Assembly (NCBI GenBank): GCA_028554795.2
Contig: CM068824.1
Coordinates: 164,356,130-164,420,129 of the forward strand
From: Sinohyriopsis cumingii
Taxonomy: Eukaryota > Mollusca > Bivalvia > Unionida > Unionidae
Length of the DNA: 64,000 nucleotides
Direction of reading: 5' to 3'
The notes below the pieces were generated by a model that saw nothing but the letters and a program-made list of their open reading frames with translations, made no database searches and was not told where the DNA came from. The translations under genes were made by a program, and so were the position numbers. This document shows, piece after piece, positions 12,901 through 25,900 of this stretch (position 1 is its first letter; the number at the start of each line of letters is the position of its first letter).

Positions 12901-15463
12901 GATCTAGCAAAATCAACTGTGTATTACTGTTGTGTCCAGAATTCAATTTGGGCTGGAATTTATTTCTTCCAATTATTGAATCCAGTGATTATTATCTCGG
13001 GAAATACAGAGTGCTCCTATAAATAATAATATTCTTGAACAGAGAAATTCACTGGGATTTACAATGAATTCAAATCTAGAATTATATTACTGTGTTTCAA
13101 CAAAAAAATGTTGGTACAATAACACAATTTAGGCTGCCACTTGTGTCTGTAAGTTAATATTTTTCATTTTCACTTTCTATTCTTGGGAAATAAATTATTT
13201 GATGAATTTTACATAGCCTGTTGCCTTTCACTCTTTCCTGTTACTTATTTTAAGAGCATGGACTCATAACAAAATACATCAGAATATGAGGAAAGATTCC
13301 TGATCTAGACTTGTTACAAGATCTGTTCTATTGGCAATATTAGTGGGAAAAGGGCAATAACTCGATCAAAACCAGATGTGAAAAGAAAAAGCATTTGAAA
13401 GGCATATCTACATAAAATAAGTAAATTATATACCACATGGCATCCAGTTGTGTGCATGGGTTGCAGAACTAAGCTGGTTAGAAGAAGTGCAAACAGGCAG
13501 AAAGATGGACAGATGATTATCATAGGACCCCAAAAATATGACCGTAATGTAAAACAATTAGCTCTTACCCTTGAATACTGATTCATTTGAAAGCACATGG
13601 ACTGTTTTGAACACAGACTGTGGCACACATGTTTGACGTCGAAGTATTGTGCACTCCTTAAACCCTGGCTTCCAGTCTTTCCTGAACGAGAGAGTTCTTG
13701 TATTAACAATGGTAATGAAAAATATAGTATAACAATAATAGAATACCTGTTTCTTTTATTTAACAAGAAAGTACCAAAATGTAACATTAATAACAACCTC
13801 AATCTAGCATGTAGACAGGTATATAGTATTAGAAATATGGATAACCACACGGATGCATAAATAATCGCCATTTGAAAAAGGCCTCCTCAACAACATTAAG
13901 AACATAACCTATTAAATAATCAGAAAGTCAAACTGTAGTTCAATTATCAAACTTATTTTGTTAAGAAAAATTTACATTATGAACTTAGTGCAATGTTATT
14001 TTATGCCAAACAAATACTGTCACATTGTAGAAATCACAGCGATATGACTGAAAAAATGTTAAAGCTATTTTAAAAATCAAAATCTCACACACACACACAT
14101 ACACAAAGACACTTAATTTGTATTGTGTGATCAAACATTGTCCAGAACTGAGAGTATGAGTTGGGCCTATCTGACTAATGTATCTTTTTTTGTGAACAAC
14201 ATATTACATAGCTAATTTCTGCCTATGATTTGAGATTATATTTTAAGATCATTATTACATGGAAGTAAACATGTTTATAGATGCTGAGTTCAAGGTCTAT
14301 TATTTTCTAGAAATTAAGAATGTTCTGGAAACAATTTATTTACTAATTTGATGGGAAAATGTCCCTCATCCTGGTCCTGTTACTGTGTCTTATCTTCTTA
14401 TATAAATGTTGTATACTTAAGAATTATTCATTCATATCTTAACATCAGTCTTCAGAGGAATCAATTCTAGTTGGGTTTCACGTAATATCTGAGGATGATA
14501 TTACAGAAGAATAAAAAACATTTGGAATGAACATTCTTGAACTCTATTGCTAGGTCTAAAGGCTCAAAAGCAGGCAATACATTTGAGATAAAGGTGAACT
14601 TGCTTAAAAGCTTGAGCATAACTTGTGCCGTTAATAGTACTGTCACCAACTGAAACCATGTAGAGATCAATATAAAATGGAAGTTTGTGTATGTCATTTA
14701 TCAGGTGGATTCAAGGATTATTGTATAATTTAAATTAAGAGAAATAGTTGTAGGCTGTTTCATTTGATTCAGAGAAACTACACAATGGATTGGTAACAAT
14801 GCAGTTCAATTATAGACCCACCTTAAGAAACGAACAGATATTTCCAGGTGAGGCGTGATAGATATTTTTCTTTCATAAAGGGATACAGATGTACAGAGAG
14901 AACTATATTAGCAAACTAATATATGGTAAGCACTAAAAACATGGTACAAATAGTGATAAATGAAAGAAAGAGTATGACACTCCATAAATCTAATGCCAGT
15001 CGTAAGTGTGTTGACTCCACCAACTGATGTCAAAACATTTATAGCTGTGATGACAGGAAAAAACTGGGTTAAGTACTTAGTTATGAACACAACAGCAATA
15101 GCAAGAGTTGGACTTTGATCCCGAGTCTACAGTACATACCATTTGGACATATTTTTAAACAATGGCAACAAACAATTTATACAGTTTCAAGCAAAATGCT
15201 TACTTTCTGGCATCTCGTTCATCTATTTCAATAAGGCTATCAATATGGAGGGTCTCATAGTCATCTGAAATAAAAAAAATAAGTACCATCTTACTTTTCA
15301 ATTGTAGCTTGAACTCTGCCCACCATCATTCACATCAGAAAATCTTTCCTAATTTCACTAAACTCTGCCCACCCTCATCCGCATTGGAAAATCTTTCCTA
15401 ATTTCACTAAACACAAGCTAATCTATGTTGCATAACACTTTGCCATCACTTGGGACTGCTCCA

Positions 15464-15530
<67 letters not shown>

Positions 15531-16871
15531 CCATGGGCACTCTAATTACTCAAGGAGTTCACAAGAAAATGATACAAAATTCTAAACTGTATCTATGGGT
15601 GACTACTTCACATTAAAATCCCTCTGCTGGATCCCAGGTATATTTACTAGAACAGCCCTCATGCCAAACAGCTGTAATCCCAGCTGCCTGACAATAAGTG
15701 TATGCATTTATGCAAGGCAGCAGCTGTAAGCCCAATTAATGGTCATAATAATGAGATAATAAAGTGCTAATTTTATGACTCTATGGTCTTAAACTAATTA
15801 ACAGAAAAGAGTGAAAATCAACAAGTTTTGTAAAATTCAACAAATAATTTATTTCCCCAGAATACAGTGGTAATTTTAAAAAGAGCTTACAGTATTGTGA
15901 ATTAAATCCCAAAATAGTTGTAAACGTTCTATCACACAAGTCCAAATGTATAGAGTTCCAATGAATTCTAGTGGTGTTTCAACTAAATTCCAATAATGAA
16001 TGTGCTAGTGTGCCTGTAGTTTATACTGTGCTAATGTGCCAATGTCCTGGAATGTGGCAATGTGTTAAGTCTTAATGCAGCACAATAATATAATCCAAAA
16101 GGTCCTTGAATGAATTCACAATAGTTCCAAAATAATAACTTAGTCCAGGAAGTATTAATGAGCACTTTGTAATTCAAGTGAATAATCAAATAAATAAATC
16201 CACCCAAAATAAAAACTATACATAACAAAAGACTCATTCCACTTCAGATGTTAAGGTAAGAGTTAGCAATTTTGAAGTAAACAACATTACTAAAAAAAGT
16301 TAAGACACAATAATAGAACTAGCATGTAGGCCAATCTCCAGTCTAAATCATTCTAAATTGCCAACAATACTAGAATTTTCCAAGTGAAAAACAAATGTCC
16401 TAGACTCATATTCAAAGAAACATGTTTACTTCTGTTAATGATGATCTGAATATTTAATCTATAATCATAGAGAAATATTAGCTATGTACAGTATTATGTT
16501 CCTTAAAAAATAAATGTGACTATTCAGGTAGACCCATAACCTGATTTTGGACAAAGGTCAGTTACAGTTACAAAATACAGAATAATTGAGAAAAGCAAAC
16601 AAACGATACAAATTAAATATATATATAACACTAAGCAAACTTGATTAACATAGAAGAATTTACCACTAGTAATTATTTTATTTACATTCAATCAAACTAT
16701 AAAATAAATTGTTTCTTATATCAAGTACATATGGTACCGAAGCACTACACCAGGAGTGAGGGCTCAGTGTTATTTTGTTCTCAAGACAATACAGTGTTTT
16801 ATTCAGAACTTCCAAATTTAAAGACAAATGGTTACCAACAACTACTGGTAAATATTTTGTGCTACAAAACC

Positions 16872-16920
<49 letters not shown>

Positions 16921-19900
16921 TTATTATTTAAATAGGGTAACTTGATTAGTAATAGGGGATTTAACTGATTGTGTGTTGTAGTAATAGGGGGATTTAACTG
17001 ATTGTGTGTAGTAGTAATAGGGGGATTTAACTGATTGTGTGTAATAGTATGGCAAACAAGTGACAATACAAAATGTTTCCACTTCAAGAGTGCAATATAT
17101 CCAAGGTAAAGTCTTAATTTGGAAGTAACTCCCAAAAAGTGTATCCTGTTGATTTGAACTATTTTACATTAGACTGATACAAATTTATTCTCAAGATGAA
17201 GGCCTAATTAATATATACGGTCTCTTGCTCATTATTTGTACTCATCCATGATCTAGATGCTAATAAACACAACACATCACAAAATTAAATTAATGAGACT
17301 TGAAGAGTGGTAAGAAAACAAACTGATTAGATCCATGATGTAGATGCTAATAAACACATCACAAAATTAAATTAATGACTTGAATAGTGATAAGAAACCC
17401 AATTGACTGGATCCATGATCTAGATGCTAATAAACACAACATATCACAAAATTAATTTAATATGACTTGAAGAGTGGCAAGAAAACAAACTGATTAGATC
17501 CATGATCTAGGTGCTAATAAACACAACACATCACAAAATTAAATTAATGAGACTTGAAGAGTGGTGAGAAACCCAATTGAGTGGATCCATGATCTAGTGT
17601 TAATAAACACAACATATCACAAAATTAAATTACTATGACTTGAAGATTGGTAAGAAACCTAATTGATTTGATCCATGATCTAGATGCTAACACAAGATAT
17701 CACAAGGTTAAATTAATGAGACTTGAAGACTGGTAAGAAACCCCAACTGATTAGATCCATGATCTAGTGCTAATAAACACAACATATCACAAAGTTAAAT
17801 TAATGAGACTTGAAAAGTTTTTAAAAAAAACAACAATTGAATAGATCCATGATCTAGATGCTAATAAATACAACATATCAAAAATTAAATTAATATGACT
17901 TGAAGAGTGGTGAGAAACCCAACTGATTAGATCCATGATCTAGATGCTAATAAATACAACATATCACAAAATTAAATTAATATGACTTGAAGAGTGGTAA
18001 GAAACCCAATTGAGTGGATCCATGATCTAGATGCTAATAAATACAACATATCACAAAATTAAATTACTATGACTTGAAGGGTGGTAAGAAACCCAACTGA
18101 TTGGATCCGTGACCTAAATGCTAATAAATACAACATATCACAAAATTAAACTATTATGACTTGAAGGGTGGTAAGAAACCCAATTGATTGGATCTATGAC
18201 CTAGATGCTAATAAACACATCACCAAATTAAAGTAATATGACTTGAAGAGTGGTAAGATCCAAGATCACCTCATTAATATACATCAATCTCTCGCATTGC
18301 TGAAACAGTTCATGACCTTGATGATCGAAGCATATCATCAAAATTTCATTAAAATCTATCAAAAATATGGCTTCCAGAATGGTAACAAACTCAGCAGCAA
18401 TCAAATTCAAGATTACATTATTGGTTTTCATAGCTCTCGCTCATTAACAAGCCTGTCAAAGGTCTTGATGATCTAAACCAACATTTAAAGAATGATCAAA
18501 CTCATATCATGAAATATGCCTTCCAGAGGAGAAACAAAGCTCAACCAATGAGATGCAAGCTCATCTTATTAATTTGCATGGATCTCACTCATTATTTAGT
18601 CCACTGGAGACTCCAAAATTGAATCAGAAATATGGACACCGGAATGGTAACAAGCAATTGTTAATAGATCAACAACACATGACGGGATGGACAACACATG
18701 ACAGACACTGGGCCATGACATTATCTCCCTTGGCATTATGGCCATTTGAGTTAAAAACACAGTCAGCCTCCAGACTCTCATCAATCTATCCATGACTCCT
18801 TTCTTTTTCTACACTGCTAGATAGAAATTATCAAACTTGGGAGGTAAGTTGCACAAATGGTAACTAGCTTTAAGAGGTATTTAACTTTTTGATACCTCTT
18901 CTGGGGGTTCCTGGGAGGAAATCAAAGGTCAAATAAACGTAAATATTATGTGTCATGATTCTTAATGATTTGTGGAGGTGAGAGAGAAGACAAAATGTAG
19001 TCTAAACTCATCCCTGCCTGCTAGCTATTATAATCAGTGTATGAATGTATGTATCCATATAATCATGAAAGTGACTAGATACAAATAAAAATCAATAAGT
19101 TCAGGTTTGGAAAATGTGATTACACTAGGACTGCACCAACATCAACCAGTAGGCCCCTAAAAAAGTGTATTCATTTTATTTGTTGTTAGTTTTAATGGCA
19201 CTTTAATCATTTTACAGAATATAATATATGAAGGCAATGGGAGCAAAGCCTAGTCAAGGTTTCGGATTTGCAGCACAATTAACATGATATCATACAATGT
19301 GTCAATCACTTATATTTCAATACAGATCTCGCAATCTCATGCTCTACATGAATAAATGAAATGTAAAAACTGAACTATATTATTTCAATTGTACAATTAG
19401 TAAAAGTACTGTGGTATACTAAGTTTCTAAAGGACTGGTGTTCTATCAACTTCCATGGTATATAAAGTTTCTGAAAATCATATCTAACATCCCTGGCTAT
19501 CAAGTGTTCAAGCAACTATAGTATATGAAGTTTCTTAAGGCCTGGCATTCTACCAACTTTACAGTATATCAAGTTTCTGAAGAGATGTGTTCTAACAGCT
19601 ATGGTATATGAAGTTTCTGAAGGGTTTGTGTTTAATAACTTCTGTGGTATATCAAGTTTTCTGATGGGCTCTTGTTAATACTAGGATGTGCAGGAGCTGA
19701 AGGAAACAGAAAACCTGAAGAAAAAAACAACTCTGGATAAGCATCAGGTAAACTTTCTTGTGCTGATATTGTAACTGAATGCAGACCGATGAGGTACAAA
19801 TCAAGTGTGTTATAACAATAAGCTGACAAAGGCTCAGCTCACCAAACCTCATCTGTTGTTAATAATGGTTAGACAATGCCTAGTTATCATACTGGACTAT

Positions 19901-22900
19901 CACAATGTCTGTACAGAAGTATTTTAAACGGATCCTGAAATGTACCCACAAAAAGGAAACTACAGAGCAGGGATTCAAAATATGTTCTCCTGTCATAAAA
20001 CACACCTTGCAAGGATGAACAAACGCTCTACTTTGTACAGAACTCTGGTCAAAATGTTTCAATCACAAAGGGTTTTATTTTCAACTTAACTCATCAAGTT
20101 TATTAGCTAGCTGTAAACTTGCTTCTGAGACTTACCTGTTCCAATATTCCATTCAAAAGTGAAACTTGTCTGGTACAACTTAACCAAAAGCCTGCTGTAA
20201 GATAAAATTTAAAAGTGTAAGTGCATTCATATGCTGTAGCAATATCAAACACACATGGCTCCTTAAAGAGTAATCTCTAAAAATCACAACTGATAATTTA
20301 TCTGGTGTTAAAGTGCACTAAAACATGCCTGACATGTCAAATCTCTACAACATAAAGTTGGTGGGTGGTGTGGTAAAACTAATTTTAATAATGTAATAAT
20401 TAACAGTCTCTACTGTCTTGCTTGCCTTTTCTAGGACAGAATAACCACTGACCTCATTAGAACATTCCATCCTCCCTTTCTGTTCTAAACTTTCTACAAT
20501 GTTCTATCTATGGGAAGACAGCTTTTAGTAATGTGGATGACAGTAATTATGTCCTAGAAAAGGCAAGCAAGGAAATAGTGACTGGTAACGTATTACTGCT
20601 ATTAAAACAAATCTTTGTTATGCTGAGAAGTTTAATTTTTCCATTGTGAACATTCCTTATGTTGTTTAAGGGCGCTCTCCACATATATACAGGTCATTTA
20701 AAGGATTTACACTCATGATCTGAATATTTGCCAAGCTAGTCATAATTTAGGTGTAATGGAATTGAGTTTAAAGGAATGCGCTTGAAACAAAATAGTTGCA
20801 GGTTGGTGTACATGCAATATTTCTGTACTTTTCCTCCCCATATACATTTTACTCACACAACCTGGGGGCCCCGAGTGGCCAAGTGGTCCAAAGCGCTCTC
20901 CGTTACCGATCACTGCCATCTCACCTCTGTCTGCGTGGTTTCGAGTCTCGGATTCAGCCAATGTGGGTATGTGAGAAAGCTTGCCAGTAACTTCTCGTGG
21001 GTCAGTGGTTCTTTCCAGGGTTTTCCCAGGTTCTTCCTCCACCATTAATACTGGCTGCCATGTATAGCCTATCGTGTGCTGAAAAATGGCATTAAACCCT
21101 ACAACAACAACAACTACTCACACAACTTCAGACCATCTAGTCCTAAACTGCTATAAGCTATGGTAAACATGTGCACATGCCAAATCTAAATAAACATACT
21201 TTAACCACAGATGTTCCTCATTTTCACTGAAAATCAGTAATCATGTCCAGCTTATCAATCACTGTGGTGAAACAGTGTAATAGGTGATATGAGACAAGTC
21301 TTCTGGACCCAACTTATCAATCACTGTAGTGAAACAATGTAACAGGTGATACGAGACAACTCTTCTGGCCCCAACTTATCAATCACTGTGGTGAAACAGT
21401 GTAACAGGTGATATGAGACAACTCTTCTGGCCCCAAATTATCAATCACTGTGGTGAAACAGTGTAACAGGTGATATGAGACAACTCTTCTGGCCCCAACT
21501 TATCAGTCACTGTGGTGAAACAGTGTAACAGATGGTCTCACCAAAGGCAGTAACTGATGTATGTACAGAAAGTAACTTCCAGCTGGGAATTTCTCAGGAA
21601 TTTCTGGTGTGTGCTATTGTTTGTTGCACCACTGACACAGAAATGTTACAATTTCAGTCAAAGTCATAACTTGCTGATTGAGTCAACCAGAAAAAAGGGT
21701 GTGACTGGGCCAGCAGGGCCACCTAAAAAGGGTGTGACTGGGCCAGCAAGGCCACCTGAAAAGGGTGTGACTGGGCCAGCAGGACCACCTGAAAAGGGTG
21801 TGACTGGGCCAGCAGGGCCACCTGAAAAGGGTGTGACTGGGCCAGCAGGGCCACCTGAAAAGGGTGCATGTAAAGGCAGCCAAGAAAAATAAAATCCACC
21901 GATGACATGATATACTTGAAGAGAGTGATGAAAGTAGAGGATGATCTTTGTGAATGTCCATGATCTGAAGTTGAGAATGAATAGGAGTGCAAGAAATCAG
22001 TATATTGTTCCTTGGAAGCCAAATTGAAGAAACCTGCATGAAGCTGGGAAGATACAGACATAAAAATATGTGTCAGTTAGATCTAAACTGATTGCAAATT
22101 AATCCACCTTAATTACAGGAAGCATGACTGCCCATGCAGTTTTCACTCTGAACTTTGATGAATGTCCTCGTTCATCTGGCAGTGTTCTATGACGAGCCTG
22201 AGTTTTCAGTTAACTTTTTGGCTAAATGAGAAAATGCCTGGAGAAAAAACCAATGAGCTCAGCTTGTTATCTCTCTTCACTGCCCTCTATTGAGTAATGA
22301 CAATATCTCTCAACACTGCCCAGTTACTGAGTAATGACAATATATCTCTATACCGCCCATCTACTGAGTAATAACAATATCTCTCAACACTGCCCATCTA
22401 TTGAGTAATGACAATATATCTCTACACTGCCCATCTACTGAGTAATGACAATATCTCTCAACACTGCCCATCTACTGAGTAATAACAGTATATCTCTACA
22501 CTGCCCATCTACTGAGTAATGACAATATATCTCAACACTGCCCATCTACTGAGTAATGACAATATATCTCTACACCACCCATCTACTGAGTAATGACAAT
22601 ATCTCTCAACACTGCCCGTCTACTGAGTAATGACAATATATCTCTACACTGCCCATCTACTGAGTAATGACAATATCTCTCGACATTGCCCATCTACTGA
22701 GTAATGACAATATATCTCTACACTGCCCATCTACTGAGTAATGACAATATCTCTCAACACTGCCCATCTACTGAGTACTGACAATATCCCTCTACACTGC
22801 CCATCTACTGAGTAATGACAATATCTCTCAACACTGCCCATCTACTGAGTACTGACAATATCCCTCTACACTGCCCATCTATTGAGTAATGACAATATCT

Positions 22901-25900
22901 CTCTACACTATCTATCTGCTGAGAAATGACAATATATCTCTACACTATCTATCTGCTTAGAAATGACAATATATCTCTACACTATCTATCTGCTTAGAAA
23001 TGACAATATATCTCTACACTATCTATCTGCTTAGAAATGACAATACCTCCTGCAAAATTTCTGTCTGCTCCAGATCTAATGGCATGTCCATATTGGAAAA
23101 GGAAGATGAAGAGGAGGGGGATGCATGAACAAAATTTGAAGCCCATCCGAAATAAGTTGGATTGCAAATGAATTTTTTGGAAACTGGTCATTTGAAGACT
23201 TCTACAAATGAAGAAGTCTGGTGCCAATTAGGTGGGCTGCCTGTACATAGTCAGAGTGGCAAGCCAGCAAAGATCATTGGTAGGGGATCAAATCAAGCAA
23301 TATCAGACCTGCCAACCCTGATGAGTCCATCTCAGTAAGGCAGTTGATTTTTTTCTCTGTAAGACTGACCAGTTTTCAGTAAGATATAACAATATAACAA
23401 TAAATGCTACTTTAAAGCTGGAAAACATAATTAAAAGTTTGATGCATCAACTGTAAACATTTTGTTCAACTGAAAAGTTTGTAAAGTATGCATAGACTTT
23501 ATTTACAACTAGTACAGTTGTACAAACTTTATTCTAAACCCTATGCAGCTCAGTGGCTTGTTGCTATCTCTCAACTTGACATGATTCTTGGAGGATTCAT
23601 GGTACTAATTCAGTTCCCATAGTAAACCTATGCAAACACCATGATATTAAAAATTCAATAACTTAAAATTTCTGAGTGCTCATGATCAAACCGACATTTA
23701 TCAGTATAGATGAGATCTGGATGTCTGGATGTCAGCTTCTATGTAGAGGAAAGGACATGAGTGACAGCATTTTCTGGACCTGCATGTGTTTGAAACATGT
23801 GCTTTTAATTCTGCACCAATGAGTCAGGTGCTAATTTTAGTAATGAGTGTTCCGAACTCAAGAATGTTAAAGGACTGAAATTCCATCAATAAAATATTGT
23901 CTCTATTTTCACTTATAACTAGGATAAGCTCTCAAAAGGTTCTTTAACCTAAAACATAATGTACATTATTAAACAATCCTGGCCAGCTAAAGCCATATAT
24001 ACTCTATTTTATGTTCACCCATTTCCAGGCTGGTTCCCATTTTCCCACACAATTAGTACCATGTGTCCTGGAAATTATTTTCCATTTCACATAATGTCAG
24101 CAATCATATCTCCCATCATGAGACATACTCAAGTTGGTACGTGATGTCCAATAAATGTAATTGTGTCTTTTCCAGCTTTTATTCGCAAGAATCTGAATAC
24201 TCCTTTTTATTCTTCTGTGTTGATTATTAACACTTTTCTAGAAGCTTATTTTCCCTTCGTCTTAAACATGCATCGCTTTCTGGATGCCACTATTAAAAAT
24301 TCTATCATCAACAGTTTGATGATGCAGATGCTTTGCATGAACAAATAGGTGCAGTTTAAAGTATCTGGGGTGCTGCTGTCAAGTTAGTCTGGTTCCCTGA
24401 CTAATTTCATTAATTCTAAGATGAAACACGGATCCAAAAAAAACATGAAAGAATTTTCTTATTTTCTGGCAATGATCATTTTTCTGTAGTTTTTGCTTAC
24501 ATGCCTGAAGTCCATAATTTAAGGGTAATTTTTGTAAAACTTATGACAGAATCCTAAGAGCTGGCAGGTCTGCAATATTGCATCATATATCCATAATTGA
24601 ATTGTATCCCATACCCTTTATTAAACTGCCTATGGAAATGAGGGGCCTGTTGCTACCTGAAAGTTGACTGAGGTCAAACTGTTGCTCCTCTCTACTGGCC
24701 AATGATAGTCTCTCTGTTGCAACTGGTCTGATTTGATTTCAAAAACCAGTCGGGGCATCAGGGCAAGGTCAAGTGGCAGTTTTTGTAACTCTTGCTTCTG
24801 TACCTTTTTTATTCTGCCACTGAAAGTATTGGCATAACCATGGAATAACATGGCCTCAGAGAAGATGAGCAGACACAGGTGTCTCATCTCACCAGATCCA
24901 AATTTGCTTAGTCATGGTGTCTGCCGCTGAATGGTGACTGGCCCTGTTCATGACCTTGGCAATATGGGTCCAAGTGAAGCACCATATTTTGCATAGTTTG
25001 TTGGTAGCATGGAAACTTTCCAATTCACCTAATGAAACACTGGGATTGTAATGTTAACTGCCACAATTGTTATATACAAGGTCAGTAGCTCAATACTATA
25101 TACAAGGTCAGTAGCTCAATACTATATACAAGGTCAGTAGCTCAATACTATATACCAGGTCAGTAGCTCAATACTATATACCAGGTCAGTAGCTCAATAC
25201 TATATACCAGGTCAGTAGCTCAATACTATATACCAGATCAGTAGCTCAATACTATATACAAGGACAGTAGCTCAATACTATATACAAGGACAGTAGCTCA
25301 ACACTATATACAAGGTCAGTAGCTCAATACTATATACAAGGACAGTAGCTCAATACTATATACAAGGACAGTAGCTCAATACTATATACAAGGACAGTAG
25401 CTCAATACTATATACAAGGACAGTAGCTCAATACTATATACAAGGACAGTAGCTCAATACTATATACAAGGTCAGTAGCTCAATACTATATACAAGGTCA
25501 GTAGCTCAATACTATATACCAGATCAGTAGCTCAATACTATATACCAGGTCAGTAGCTCAATACTATATACAAGGTCAGTAGCTCAATACTATATACCAG
25601 GTCAGTAGCTCAATACTATATACCAGATCAGTAGCTCAATACTATATACAAGGACAGTAGCTCAATACTATATACAAGGTCAGTAGCTCAATACTATATA
25701 CAAGGACAGTAGCTCAATACTATATACAAGGACAGTAGCTCAATACTATATACAAGGTCAGTAGCTCAATACTATATACAAGGACAGTAGCTCAATACTA
25801 TATACAAGGACAGTAGCTCAATACTATATACAAGGACAGTAGCTCAATACTATATACAAGGTCAGTAGCTCAATACTATATACAAGGACAGTAGCTCAAT

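Noticed and set aside
13314-13871. 185-codon minus-strand open frame
   Set aside because: It overlaps DCAF15 exon h (13569-13681) in a different frame. The exon h frame has homology, splice sites and correct phase, while this one has none.
16641-17135. Asn-rich or Ile-rich proteins
   Set aside because: Chance open frames through an (AAT)n microsatellite and an adjacent 35-bp repeat.
21557-21892. Collagen-like protein (GPAGPPEKGVT repeats)
   Set aside because: It is a 33-bp minisatellite. The 11-residue period breaks Gly-X-Y, the opposite strand is also open, and there are no splice signals or other exons.
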